In this document: piece by piece, positions 20,976-33,543 of the stretch
How positions within the stretch are numbered: position 1 is the stretch's first letter
Layout of the letters: each line of letters opens with the position of its first letter
Origin: Tetracentron sinense
Lineage: Eukaryota; Streptophyta; Magnoliopsida; Trochodendrales; Trochodendraceae
Length of the DNA stretch: 64,000 nt
Assembly: GCA_015143295.1 (NCBI GenBank)
Contig: CM026564.1
Coordinates: 15,302,416 to 15,366,415, forward strand
Direction: 5' to 3'
The notes under the pieces: model-generated
The model's database searches: none
Seen by the model: only the letters and a program-made list of their open reading frames with translations
Told to the model about the DNA's origin: nothing
Made by a program: the position numbers and the translations under genes

Positions 20976-23507
20976 CCGATCGATACATATTTGCTAACCA
21001 CTATAGTATCTGAATTGGAATATGTATCTATTTTCTGTTAGAATTATAATTTGTTGGAGTCAACTATTGGAGTTGAAGTTTTCTAATTTATCGACCTATC
21101 CTCAATCTTGTGTGTCAAGCAGCATAACATAAAGAAAGAGGAAGAACTCCGGCCTAGCCGTCAGGCATGAGGTCATCATCGCACCCAGTTGGCCTTTGCT
21201 ATTGATTTAAGCTCCACCTGTTCCCTTGAGAAAAGGAATTATTCTTTTGCTTAGAGCTTAATTAGGTCTTCTTTCGCGCAACTCAAGCTTTTGGTTGGTC
21301 TCGCTCTAAGCCTACCTACCCTTGAGAAAAGTAATTCCATTTCTGCTTTCTCTCCCTCTTAAGCTCATCTTTAGATTAGGGAAAAACAAGAGCTTTTGAT
21401 TCGGGAGAAACTGGAGTTGTTGGTTCGGCTGAGACTGATGCTTCGACAAAGGAATTGACTCTTCCTTTAAATTAGGATAAAAGAAATCCACGCTTTCGGA
21501 GGACCCCTCGTTTAGTAAGGAAGACTCACTTTTTATTAAGATAGAAGATATAGGGCAGAAGAAGATCAGGCACGCAAACCAAGTCTTTCCAGTCGGGGAG
21601 TTAGAACTCGGAAGGGTTTCCTGTGACTTTCTCACCATTTGGTAGGCATGCCAACAAGATCTCATGAGAGCTTTGAATCAATCAGTAAGCTCACTCACAA
21701 TCTACGGCTCAATTAGCACTAACCAAAAAGGGAATTCGATCCATCTCAGGGAAAGGTAGTGATTGAGACGATCCAGCGGCGTGATTCTATGCTCGACTCA
21801 ATAAAGAAGCCTTTCTTTCAGCGAGCGAAACCCTCGCCGCACAGCTCTTTAGTCTCTTTGATTCCTACCCCGAACACCGCCCTTGGCTGATGTGAACGAA
21901 CATTCTTCTCATCCTCCTTTTCAGCTTCCTCTGTTTCAGAATTATTTCAATCCTTATCGGCTCCTCTGCCCTCTCATTCTGATGATACAGATTCGGATTA
22001 GGATCTGGATGCGTCTACCGATACTTATTCATACTTGGAGATTGAAAAAGCAAATTCCCCTGCTTCTGATCGAGCGGATGGATTCCTATGATGCTTTTTA
22101 TTTTGCTTCTGTTATAGCTTTTTTTGATTCATTACCTGGAAAGGAAAGAACTCCCCCTTATCCCTATAAAGCCTTCACCCATCAAAGTCCGATACAGGAA
22201 CCTCTTTCTCTTACGGATAAACCGTTGGAACCAGACCTCATAGGTCAATTACGGAAAAACAGTTGGGACGAGGTATAGCCCTCTAGACCCGCCCATTTAC
22301 CCTTTCTCTGCTCTTCTTCCGCTTCTGCTGGCATAACACTTGAGTGACTCGCCCTATCAAGTAAGGCGGGAGAGGGGCGAAGAAACTCGATCGGCTACTA
22401 GAGACGAGCGAGGGCCAGGGACGCACTCGACGAGCAGACGAGGGAAAGACGAGGGACGAGTGGTAGGAGCCTACAAACAAATAGTAGTGCCGGTTCAGTG
22501 AAGTAAAGTTCCGTCTCCCTGACGATCCCGAACCCTCCAAAAGTGATGGGTATGTGTTGTTTCTTGGCACTTTCTTTCTTTGTTATGCCAACCTAAAAAG
22601 AGATAGGGATACGGAGCTTTACTTGAAAACAAACAACTGGCACTGCCAACCGAGCAGATAGGGCACTTTTTGCCTTCGGATACGAAACGATTCCTCCCCA
22701 CTAAAAAGAGCGATTAAGAGTGGATTTCAGGTTCGATAGTGTCGAGAAGGTATTAGCCACCGGTGACCGTACTTTCGTAAAAGCACCATTGGGCGGTGGT
22801 TCCTCTCTTTCCTCTTTCACCTCGAACAAAAAATCGATCTCGCCATCAGCTCAACTAAGAGTTCCGAATCGAAAAAGTAAACTGAACTTGACTTAAGACG
22901 AAGGAACCGAGTGCCGAAAAAAAAACCGGTTTCGCTTCAAACTACTAGTCATTAAGACTACTATGAAAGAAAAGTAAGGAACTCCTTTCACTTAGAAGTT
23001 TTGCCTGCGTGCATTATACCTACCCCTTTTTTACAGAACTTTATTTCAATCTCAACAGAGAAATGAAAGCATAACTCTTTGCTTGTTGTCCTCTTACTCT
23101 TTTAGCCTGCCTTGTGGAGGTCTCTCGGGTGTCTACGGCAGATCCGATTAGTCTCGTGATGAAGAGAAGTCTTTTCCGATCTTCCACTAAGAAAGGTATC
23201 GTCACGACCTGGTCTCGGGGCTCCCACTGCTTGGGATATTTTCTCTGCATCCGGGGGTTCATTTCATTCATTATGAACTCAAACGTTTAAGGCTGATTAG
23301 TGAGGTCTTAAAAACTGAATACAATGAATGATCAGCCATTCCATTTGTGCTTTCAGCAAGTAGGCGACGCGAATCTATGGTTTCTATGTTTCAATCGGAT
23401 ACCAATTGCTTGGATGCGTTTGAAAGCCTGGAGATGAATTGACTCTTGCAGAAAAAATGCTTTCTAGGTTTGTCTTGTGTCTCCGTAAAATGGTCCATTT
23501 ATTGATG
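20976..23507. other. Mitochondrial-like DNA, left part, no gene recognised
   Basis: Composition and style change abruptly from the LTR DNA: mixed GC, many short purine or pyrimidine runs, no repeat shared with the flanks. The texture is like the intergenic DNA of plant mitochondrial genomes. The open frame around 21883-22278 starts at a non-ATG codon, is Leu/Ile/Pro-rich and matches nothing I know. The origin call rests on texture and on the adjacent trnH relic, so it is moderate. Confidence 0.5.
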
Positions 23508-23582
23508 GGCGAACGACGGGGATTGAACCCACGCGTGGTGGATTCATAATCCACTGCCTTGATCCACTTGGCTACATCCGCC
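23508..23582 (-). tRNA. trnH: Chloroplast-type trnH relic with altered anticodon (GUG to AUG)
   Basis: The reverse strand reads GGCGGATGTAGCC, then AAGTGGATCAAGGC, then an anticodon arm GTGGA-TTATGAA-TCCAC, and ends CGTTCGCC. The acceptor, D and anticodon stems all pair; the T arm pairs with two G-U pairs. It matches chloroplast trnH-GUG, which plant mitochondria also carry as an acquired copy, but position 34 is A instead of G. As a nuclear insert of organelle DNA it is probably not functional. Confidence 0.8.
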
Positions 23583-26500
23583 CCTACCCCGTACAGGTTT
23601 AAGTCTCTATCTACGATCAGATCCTTTCTGAACCCCCCGACCGCTATCAAAGAGAAGCTTTTTCCTATACTATAGTTGCAAGTCTATTGTTGTGTTTCGG
23701 AATTAGGGGAAGCAAAGCTTCAACAAGCAAGTAGAAGCTTCATGGCAAAGCTTCAAACAAAGAGGTTGGGCTGTTCACTTCATTGATTTTACTTCACTTT
23801 ACTTAAGATTAAAGATAGGGGCCAGGCGGGCAGTGAAGGCTCGTTTAGTAGACAGCGAGCGAGCAGCAAGCTACGGCGAAAAGCAGCGAGCGAAGCTTGA
23901 AGAAGCGAGCCCCAAAACTAGTAAGGGCGCGCTAGCCCCTTGACTATAATAGATGGGTTGCTGGGCTTTCGAGCAGCCGGAGTTTTCTGGGTCGGAAGCG
24001 AAAGGTGAGCCTGGTCCTGCTGCTTGCTTCATTGGTCCGATTACGATTACTTTCAGCTGGCAGCTGGTGTGCCAGTTGAAGGTTTCTGTTATTTTGTTGC
24101 GTGCGATTACGATACGGGTCTTAAAAGAATCCCTTCTCCATGAGTGGACTAGTGTTCTTCAAGGCTCTTAAAGAGTGGCAGACTGGATTAGACGACTACG
24201 AAGGGAAGGTAAGCAGAGGGCATGGCATGGACCTAAGACCAGTGACCCGCTTACCGCTGATGAGAGGGACAGGCTATCAAACCGGGAAGACGAGGGACAA
24301 GAGAGCTGCTATTGAAGCAGGAAGCATGAGCGCAACGATCGATCTTAAGTTAAGAGTCGTCATCCATCGGTGAAAGGTATATTCTTGATTGACTTACCCA
24401 CCACAGGCAGTGGAGTACGAAAAGGAGGCAATGCAATTGAAAGCCGGTTGCCCATGAGACGATTCCTCATAAGAGAAGTACGAACGCTCTTAGATGGTTA
24501 CTCAGGTTTCAACAGTTCAATTGAATTGTTGAAATCCGTTCACATACTCAAAGAAAGTAGAGCAGAGAGAGGGATGAAGGGAGAAGTAGTAGGAAGGAGG
24601 AAACCCGAACCACTAACCCAAGTCGTGTTAAGCAAGGAACCATCGCCAACGAGAGCTGGTTGAACCTTTCCGCCGAAGTCTTAATCCAATCAGAGCATGA
24701 ACAGGGGAAGGCACAGGAAAAGAGGGGCGCGGAAGGAGATCCTTAGAGATGGAGGAAGATAGGGGTAGGAAGGAGAAGGTGGAGCGTACGGGCATCCATG
24801 GTGCTGTTGGGCCAGAGTGAAAGAGCACATTGAAGGTTCCTAGAGAAAACCGCCTTCAATTGTGAGGGGAATGCCTCTAGGGATGGCTTTGTACGGCGCT
24901 GGACACATCACGTGGACCAGGACGGATGAGACCTTGCAACTGGGGTGGTTTGGCAATCGAGACGACCACTCGAAAGGTTCCCCACTGGGCCAAGATCTGC
25001 AGATCCTTGCGAGGCCGACTAAGCGCTTAGGCCTAGGTCTGCGCACCCAGGTCCTGTCTTGGACAATTGCCACCGGAACCATCATTGTGTCTAAAGACGT
25101 TGAGAGTAACGCCGCTACAGAAGGAAGGTAGCGTAGCGCAGCAAGATGTTGTTCTCTGATGCCGGATACGAGTTCCCTTAGTCCTAGCAGGTGAGGTCTT
25201 TCTGTGTTTGTCCTCAGCTGACGGGATGGTAGGGGAGACCCCTAGCCTGGAGAGATCGTCCCCTTACTATACAAGGGGCTTGGAGAGAAAGGCCGTTTCA
25301 CAGGGTGCATCTCAGCAACAGGAAGGGCGATAGCCTCGCAACTATCGATGGAGCTAGGAGCTCCGAATCACCAATACACCCGATTACGAGGGAAGGGTTG
25401 TCATATGATCCCATCCATCATATACTGAACTAGCTATTCGATCTGTTCCTCCGCTAGGCCAGGTGCATTTTTCTCGCTTCGCTCGCCGAGTCACTGCTTG
25501 TCCCGACCGAAAAGAGCGAAATACCAACTTCTAAAAGACATAAATGGGGAAGAGAACCGCTCTTATCTCTTCCCATTAGGCCAGGGGAGGCAGGCAAAGT
25601 CCATACTAAGAATTGAAGAACGTGCTCAAAGGCCGTTTATCGTGCTTGTAAGGCCAGGTTCTCATTCAATTTCGGTTGGCTTACGCACCGGTTTATGGCT
25701 TTGCTATTCAATTTCGGGTATCGAAACTCTTCTTCTCGATAATCTTTGAGATTTCCTTCCCTAGAAGCGGGATTCAAAAACCATATTCACATCGATCACA
25801 TATCGCATGTCATATAAATCACTTTTCGCATCTTTCTTTATCGTATGTGAGTCGATTGTTCAACTAGTCGACATGAAACTCGCTAGCATTGAATTGCCAC
25901 AATCGGGAATTCATGTTCCTGTGGCAGTTTTTTATGTCTCAACGCTGGACTAGTAGCATGTTCTAGGTTGACCAGATTCATCCATGCATATCAGCTGGAC
26001 AACCTTATTCAGGCATGCCGCTGCGTCATCGGTCAGCATTGATTGATAAGGGCTACTCAAACAATCGCAAGAAATAGAGCATGAACAGGGGGTAGAATGG
26101 TTAAGGGACTATTGAAATGTCGATCTCCAACTTGAAGGTAGGCGGGAGATAGATAAGGCCTGCAAGGGCACTGTCTAGTTCTCAACTCGATTATCTTGTA
26201 TGAGCTGAGTGGTAGACCAATCCTACCATAACTACAGAGGTGAGGAAGAAAAACAAGGATCAACCTACTACCAAAAGGAAAGGTGATACCTCGCTGAAGG
26301 CAGCAAGCACCATCCACTTGCTGGAACTAGGCCTTTCTCAACTCTTGGTAAACTAGTGAACCTCTTCCGGTCAAGTCCTTCGTAACTTGACTCCACAGGG
26401 CTCATGCAAAAAAGCGACTGGGTTGGTTTGGCCTTGAAAGCTGACCGAAACACATTATACCTAACGAACTAGCGTAGCTGTGGGACTCTCGCTAGTATTG

Positions 26501-29500
26501 ACCTCCTGGACTAGTACCGATGGTGGCTCCTCATCCGAGGAGTAATGCACCTGTAAAGGGAGGGCATTCAGTGAAGCATCCAATCAGCAGCTGGACTGGG
26601 GAATAGATACAAGAATGATTATAGAGTTCCCATCTTTCCCGATTTGCTCTGCTTTTCTCGAATGCAGGTATGAAACCAGGAAACTCGCCTTAATTAGTAA
26701 AGCGGAAACCTGTGGGATAAATCAGCAAATCACATCATATATCGGATATCGCATTGGAAAGAGAGATTGATTCTCCCTTCCGGACAAGTCCTGAGGAACG
26801 TCGACTTGATAGCCTTCATCCCTACTGGGTAAGTGGGAATCTGATTCATTGATTTGATTGAACCTAGCGGGTAGCGCGCTACTTCAAAGCTTGCACCCGG
26901 CCCCGCCTATACTATGAAATTAAAGGACAAGTTCTTTCACTCCCTAAATGAAAAGGAAGGAAGGGAAGAGGTAACTCACCAACAGGAGGAGGTCTTGAAA
27001 GCAGGTCTTTCACCAACAAGCATTCCACTCGATCTGACTCTGGAAATGAATCTGTCACTAGGTCTTGTCTCTATACGAGCCTATATCCAGGTGGGCCTAG
27101 CAATTGAGTTTCCCTGGTAAACAAACAACAACATGAGCTCTGACCGACCAAGAGAAGCTTTTGTTGATCCCGTAGATTACGACCTTGAACCAGTCCACTG
27201 CCAGCACCAGGCTAGGGCTCGACTTGAACCACCGAGCTTACCCATTTTTTTAGTAGATCATGCCTCCGTAGTTTTTGGTATTTAAGCCTTCCATTTATCT
27301 GCTACTTCTGGAACGGATGGGACTTTTCCCTCTCCAACTGGACTAGAATAAAGGAGGGTCGGCCCGGCCTGTGATCGTAGCCCGATAGCTATTCCTGCCC
27401 CAACTTAACCAATGGGGGTCCGGTAGTGCGGGGTAAGAATGAACAGAAGGCGACTAACTAATCTCTCTTTGAAACCAGATGCCCAGAGATGTTTGATTCG
27501 TAGGGCTAGGAGATCGGGGAAGAGGGCCGGACAACCAAGCAATAAGTTCTTCCATTACGGCTACTCCGACATATTTCACTACCACCTTATCCATCCATTA
27601 CTGGAGACGGAAGCAGCTATCCCTAATGCCTTGCCCCTCTCCCTCCAGTCGGGAGCTAAACCCTGGGAGTGAGAGAGATTGAATGACCTGGCAAGCAATA
27701 GTAGATTCAACCTTTATTGGCGATGGTCTGTCTCAAAACCAGGATATGCAAGCACGGGATTCCCTACTTCCGGATAGAGAGGAATTGAACCCATTCCATC
27801 CCCAACATTTCAATCTGTTCCGCCGACTTCACGGCTCATTTACTATCTATTTCAATTCCCGGCTTTAAGACAAGACGATGAGTCAGGGAAGGCTGGACGA
27901 GAAGAAGAGTTTTGGTTCTTATCGGTGAGCCGATGCGCTGCCCCTTATGAACTACTATTCTTTCCTTTCCGTTTGCGGGTCGCTCTTCTTGTGCCGTCCG
28001 CCCAACCCTCCTTCAGGAGAAGGCATCGTATAATATGCATCAACGACCCGGAGAGGAAATCGAATCCATCCCTTCTACTCTTCTATCCCTGTCTCCTATC
28101 CCTCAATTGCTCAACTAGATGGGCGGAGGAGAAGGCATTCAAAAATCGTCGATATGTGGGGCGCCTTAAGATAGGGCGACTCATCTACAACTCATCTTTG
28201 AAGACAAGATGTGCTGCTCCGTGAAGGGTGGGGGGGGCTTCTAATCCATGAACAGACAGAATTGGGTAGGGGTACGCGAGCATACCCTTTTAGGTGGACT
28301 ATCAAAGCACTATTCTTTCATCGACGGGTAGGGCTCATGACCCAAAGACAAAATAACGTTCCGATTCAACGGTTGGTGTTGCCGGTCAACCCAATCCGAT
28401 GGAAGGAGGAGAAAGAGATCCCGATCCTAATGGCAATCGGATCCAAGAACAGATGGTTTGGAAGGAGGAGAAGCTTGATCGAATTCCTCCATCGCTACTA
28501 AAACTGCCTGAACCAACGTTTCTTTCTTCTCCTCGTCTCGCCCGGATCCCGGATAACGACTGAGCCATGCTCAATTCTATTCCCTCCCCAAAAGACTGAT
28601 GAACGGATATGGAAGAGAAGAGATGAAAATAGGGAGGGGCATTTCAGTCAATATACCCCGAAAGGCACTGACGTCCAGCCGATCTGTATCTGAGAAGAGG
28701 AGTTGCATAAAGAAGGGGATAAAGCTTGCATTCATTTCTTATCCGCTCCGCCCTCCCCATCAAAGGTCGATATCTTACCTTTAAAAGCGGGTATAAGAAT
28801 ATGAAGTCGGGATATCCCAATCTTCCAACTCTCAAGCAGTTCAGAAGATGCATCCCTCATTCAATCCCCTCCTTTGCTCCTGCTTCCACCTCTCCCTATG
28901 CTTCTGCTTTCTCCGTCTATTCCTATGCCTCCAGGGATGGATCAAATTTCCTCTCCTTTTATGGAATCGTTGATACATATTATACAATGCCTTCGGATGA
29001 GGGAGGCGAGAAAACCCTGATAGGTTTGGTGGTTGAGGATATGACTCTCTTGATGGGCCGAATGGTGAAGTGATCTGCCTGTCGCAGATCGCGGCGATAT
29101 ATCTGGCGAAGAAGTAGAAGTGGAGTCCCAACCCTGGGAAACAGACATCTCATTCTCTGTTGGCATTCTCACCCTGAACTCTCAACCAATGATCCCGATG
29201 TTCAGGGAGAAGAAAGACTCGTCTATCTGCTAGTTCCATTTCCCTCTCCCGGATCGGCATGGATTACAGAGTGGATTCCTCCCTGTCGATTGACATTGCT
29301 GGAATAAGGAAAGGTGGATAAAAGACGGGATTGGCGACTGGGTGGGCAGGTACTAAAGCTTTGAGGTCAGAGGCCGGCCGCGTTCCGGGATCTTCTTTCC
29401 AGCCGACCAGCTATTTATGAAAGGGAGTTGCTTCTTCCAAGGCATGATTCAATTGACTACCCTCGCAATCCAGGAGCCGGAAACCAACTAATAGATAGTC

Positions 29501-29599
29501 CATGCGTCCCGGGATCCGCTTCTCTCCCCCTTTACTTAGTAGGGCTTGAAGGCTTCCTTCTACCCGCCAATCGATCCAATTCCTATTCCCAGTGGATGA
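23583..29599. other. Mitochondrial-like DNA, central part, no intact gene
   Basis: Six kilobases with no recognisable respiratory, ribosomal or rRNA gene. Stretches such as 23820-24000 ('gcgagcgagcagcaagc', 'gaagcgagccccaaaac') and 25140-25400 have the style of plant mitochondrial spacer. The ORF-like stretch near 24871-25131 stays open for about 85 codons, but I recognise no family. Nothing else is supported. Confidence 0.45.
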
Positions 29600-30110
29600 G
29601 GAGAAGGAGATCTTAAGGGAGTGCCATGCGGCTGGTCACCCACGGAGGACACTGGCCCTTATAGCACGAGGTGACTACTGGCCAAAGATGGAGGAAGAGG
29701 TTTAAGGGTATGTGAGAACTTGTCGTCTTTGTCAGCAGGTCAAGGTGGAGCAAGCTAAACCAGTGGGTTGGAGCCCTTGCCTATACCAGAGAGACCGGGC
29801 AAGTGTATCCATGGATTTCATTGCAAGCTTGCCTAAGGTGGGGGAGGATGGACCACCTAGTAAAGGTTGTACTAGACATGAGTTCTATGCCATCTTCACC
29901 CCAGCCCCTACTAACTGTACTGCAGAAGAAGCTGCAAGATGATTTTTAAAAGATGATGTAAAGTACTAGGGCATACCCCTCCCCATCATCAGTGATAGGG
30001 ACCCTAGGTTCACTGGGAGGTTCTGGACAGAAGTGTTCAAACGGTTATTGGATCTGGGGGTCCAAGCTCAACTTCTCCACAAGCTTCCACCTAAAGTACG
30101 AGCTTCGTCC
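29600..30110 (+). pseudogene. Ty3/gypsy integrase fragment inside the mitochondrial-like block
   Basis: Conceptual translation gives ECHAAGHPRRTLALIARGDY, then YVRTCRLCQQVKVEQAKPV, so the HHCC zinc-binding motif is recognisable. SVSMDFIASLPK and [20 protein letters not shown] from the catalytic core follow. In-frame stops (29704, 29941, 29968) mark it as dead. The wording differs from the integrases of elements A-C, pointing to another chromovirus lineage. Gypsy scraps of this sort are common in plant mitochondrial genomes, which fits the surrounding block. Confidence 0.75.
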
Positions 30111-31350
30111 TTAGCCCGGAACTCGTTCAACGCTAGAGAAGTCAAGTAAGGATGACTATCTTTTAAGGGCTCGCTTCATCGCTCACTTGACTGAACTCAT
30201 TGGAAGAAGGGGGTTCTGAAAGAAATAGATTCCCGGGTATAAGGAATAGAGAGGGTTAGGATCACGAGATTTGAGGGAAAATGAAGAGGAATAAAGAACC
30301 TTATTAGGCTTAGGCTTACAGCAGGAACTCGAATAACAGCGGACTATCTCGACGAAAAGGCCTGACAAGGGAAGGAGGTGAATACTCGAAAGCCAAAGAT
30401 CTATTTCGTCTCGTCCCTTAGTCCCGTCAGTAAACAGTCTTTAGTTTCTTCTGGCCCGAAGTCCCTTAGTTGAGTGCCGTCAGGGGGCTTTAGAGGGAAT
30501 GGGAGAGATACTTCCTGAACCGAGTGAGGTATAGACAGATTCGATTATACCACAGCTTGTGTTGTGGCGAGACCGAGACTAGAGGTTCCAACTCGAAAGC
30601 CTAAGAGAAGAGCCCCCACTATACTAGTTTCTCCCCGACGGTACTATAATCTATAAGACTTTCATATCATCTAATAGACTATACTAGCTACGTTCATCTA
30701 CTCCACTCGCTACCGGAGGACAGACATATTATACTCTAGCTGGAACGAAGGCACGAGCCCCTACTAATAATCGAGATTCTAGACTCTTTCCTGACGCCAC
30801 AGCCTATTTCGAGACTGGAAGGGCTGCTGTTATACTAGCCAGCATTCCCGCACTAGTTCTCGAGCCTGTGGTGTGGGGGCGAGTTAATAGTCAATTAACA
30901 ACGAGGCTGTAGTTTACTAATAAGGACTATTGCGACTCATCTAGCTACCCCGGAGAGAAGGAAGGCCACAAACAAGAGCCAAGTTGACTATTAGCTTAGC
31001 TGGAGTTTTGCTTGGCCGGCTGAGTACGGAACGCTAGCTCTCTCTACTTTAACACTTCGTTCACTGCTGGCCCGGAGGAATGAAATGCCTTAATGCACTA
31101 GCCAGTTAGAAGGATTTGAACTATTACTGAACCGGCCTTCGAGACGAAAGGAACGAAAGCAGGCAACATGAGTATGCTACTTCCTGCGAGAATGCATTCT
31201 AATGGTTTGTCATGTTCCTACTCCTTAGCAACGGACAGATAGAGTTGATTCCATCTCCTGTATCCTTTCCATTAATTGATTGCATACCACGGAGATGAGA
31301 GCTAAACAAGCTTTGTCGATCTTGGGTTTGGTTGAGGGGGAGAAAAATGA
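30111..31350. other. Mitochondrial-like DNA, right part, no gene recognised
   Basis: No protein, RNA gene or tandem repeat is recognised. The run 30550-31000 repeats short themes such as 'actata' and 'ctagct' without clear periodicity. Right edge placed approximately where the palindrome motif and an AT-rich promoter begin. Confidence 0.4.
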
Positions 31351-31382
31351 TTATAAGTAAAAATTTTCAGAAAATGTTCCAA

Positions 31383-31420
31383 ACCATCGATCGCTCGGTG
31401 TTAATGACCGATCGATCGGT
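31383..31420 (+). promoter_or_regulatory. Short palindrome motif pair upstream of a TATA box
   Basis: ACCATCGATCGCTCGGT followed by ACCGATCGATCGGT, 15 bases before a TATA-like TTATAAAA (31436-31443). These are the last units of the cassette seen in the LTRs, here in front of the 31634-32920 ORF. Confidence 0.65.
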
Positions 31421-31633
31421 CTTTCGTGAACAGGGTTATAAAACCCTCATTTCTCAGTTTCCTATTATTTTGTTCTCCAAACTCTAGAGCAATCCCTCGG
31501 TCCATTCTTCTCCAAATCTCTCTTACGTTCATCTCTTTCTACTCCAAGTGTCTCCTAGCATCTAAAAAGGTAATCTTTAATCATTTTCTTGATTTTGGTT
31601 TACTTTTCACATCTAGGGCATCAAAAATTCATC

Positions 31634-32920
31634 ATGATTCTCTCATACTCCTTAGTTATTCTTGCATTCCTTATGTCCGGTGTCTCTAAACGCCGAAGAT
31701 TGGTCCTCAATAACCAAGAGGACCATCTAGAGGAAGAGGAACACAATGAGCCATACTCTTTCACTCCAATAGGACATGGGATTTCAATAGGGGATCGACC
31801 AATCCGTAGAATGGTGGATTCTACTACTGAAAATCGCCAAAAGTCTTTGGCAGATAAAACCCGGAAACAAAAGGAAAAAGCTAGTTCATCTTCAAATGTT
31901 CTATTGGGTCCCTTCATTAGCCCTAGTGCTGCTCAGCTTTATAGTGAGTATTTTAGTAAAAAGGGTGTTATGGTTGAAAGGAGCATTAGAATTTCAGATT
32001 TTGGTGATTATTACCTTTCTAAGCTCATTACCGATCGTAACTGGGAAGGTCTTCTCACTTTATCCGGTCTTGCTCCTATTCAGTTAGTCCAGGAATTTTA
32101 CTCAAATTTCTCTGAAATCAACTTTAAAACCTGGTATTTTAAATCTCGATCTTTAGAACAATCAGTTTTGATAAATCCAAATGTCATTGCTAAATTTCTT
32201 GGTTGTCCTCAAGTTCCAGATGCCTATTATCCATATAAATACAAGAAAGATGAGGATAAAGAATCTATGAACAATGTAGTCACCTTTCTTTGTGGTGCTC
32301 CTACACTTTGGGTTGGTTCATTAATAGAAGTAACAAAACTCACTAGGGATGCCAAACTTGTAAACTTATTAATGAGTGCCAATATCCACCCAAAGGTTCA
32401 TACTGCAGACCTTAGGGAAGATAGAGCTCGATTTTTATTCAGTCTCCTTCGTGGACATGATATTGACCTTGCAGCACACATAATTGATTTGATGATTCAA
32501 ACCCATCAAACTCAAACTGTGGTTGGAGCTCTTCCGTTTGGATCCCTGATTACTAAACTCCTTGGTTCTCAAGGGATTATTGCTCCTCCTGGAGTTCCTA
32601 CCCGTAATCCGAAAGGTCCAATTAACAAAAAGACCATCGCTCAGAGTTTCTCTCATGCTTCAGTTCGAGATATTGACGAGGAAGCTGATTTTGGTACCGG
32701 ATCCTCTCATCCACCTCCGGCCACGATTGATGATCTAGCTAGAATGATGAGAGAGATGCAGATGGATCTCTCAACGCATATTTCATCCCACCAGGAGTTC
32801 ACCACAGAGATCCGTGGAAGACTTGGATCACTCGATGCAGCAGTGCTGGCCGTACAGAGAGATGTTCGTGATTTTAGAGCTTATTATGAGTCTCATCTCA
32901 CTTCAGATGATGAGGAGTGA
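31634..32920 (+). CDS. Putative plant transposon protein (gag-like domain), intact
   Basis: First ATG after the TATA box is at 31634 (428 aa); an alternative in-frame ATG at 31673 gives 415 aa beginning MSGVSKRRR. A possible 5' UTR intron (GTAATC at 31570 to TTTTCACATCTAG at 31617) lies just before the start. The protein has a basic N-terminus, a globular middle (FISPSAAQLYSEYF, ERSIRISDFGDYYLSKLI, FKTWYFKSRSLEQSVLINP, DLREDRARFLFSLLRGHDID) and a C-terminal helix (MREMQMDLSTHISSHQEF) ending in acidic residues. The middle resembles the family annotated in plants as 'putative plant transposon protein', found in LTR-element-derived ORFs. It is the only long undamaged frame here that is not Tekay gag or pol. 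Function unknown; it may be a gag replacement. Confidence 0.7.
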   Translation: MILSYSLVILAFLMSGVSKRRRLVLNNQEDHLEEEEHNEPYSFTPIGHGISIGDRPIRRMVDSTTENRQKSLADKTRKQKEKASSSSNVLLGPFISPSAAQLYSEYFSKKGVMVERSIRISDFGDYYLSKLITDRNWEGLLTLSGLAPIQLVQEFYSNFSEINFKTWYFKSRSLEQSVLINPNVIAKFLGCPQVPDAYYPYKYKKDEDKESMNNVVTFLCGAPTLWVGSLIEVTKLTRDAKLVNLLMSANIHPKVHTADLREDRARFLFSLLRGHDIDLAAHIIDLMIQTHQTQTVVGALPFGSLITKLLGSQGIIAPPGVPTRNPKGPINKKTIAQSFSHASVRDIDEEADFGTGSSHPPPATIDDLARMMREMQMDLSTHISSHQEFTTEIRGRLGSLDAAVLAVQRDVRDFRAYYESHLTSDDEE

Positions 32921-33380
32921 TAGTTAGTTTGATGTACTAGGATACTTCTAATGTTTCACTTTTATATTTGGGAGTTTACTATAGTCCTAGTATTAGGTTG
33001 AGACATTTGATGCATTTTGTATTGGTTGTACTTAGTACAAACCTCTTTTGGATGTTCTTGATTTGAATGCATTTGAGATGATGTTTGATATTTTACTCTA
33101 ATTTTCTGTTATCTCATCTCTTATACTGATTTTGCCTTAATTCTTTCATTCCTATTCCGCCTTTGGCATTACGAGCCAAAAAGGGGGAGAGTAGATGATA
33201 TTTGCTATAGATGATGGTTTATGGAATGGATATGGATATGTTGCTAATGGAATGGATATGTTACTCTATAGATAAACCTGTTATGCTCGTGCTGTTATGC
33301 TCGTGCTCGATGATGCTTGATGCTCTATTTTTTCTTTGAATATTATTTGTCATGCTTCACAGGTTTTTGGTTGAGCTTGT

Positions 33381-33543
33381 GCAGGCAAACAGGTTCTCAG
33401 ATTGTTGGAACATGACAAGTTGAATGTCATGAGATTCTTTAGTCATGTAAAGGCAGGCAAACAGGTTCTCAAATTGTTAACAGGTTCTCAGATTGTTGGA
33501 ACATGACAAGTTGAATGTCATGAGATTCTTTAGTCATGTAAAG
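33381..33543 (+). repeat. Short tandem duplication in the 3' region
   Basis: A ~70-base unit (33381-33452: caggttctcagattgttgg ... ttagtcatgtaaag) is repeated at 33479-33543, with a 26-base partial copy between. Confidence 0.85.

Noticed and set aside
21883-22278. 131-codon open frame as a mitochondrial gene
   Set aside because: Starts at a non-ATG codon, has biased composition and no recognisable domain; kept only as part of the mitochondrial-like block.
24862-25131. Open frame of ~85 codons in a GC-richer stretch
   Set aside because: No family recognised, and the reverse strand is equally open here; length is within chance for this composition.
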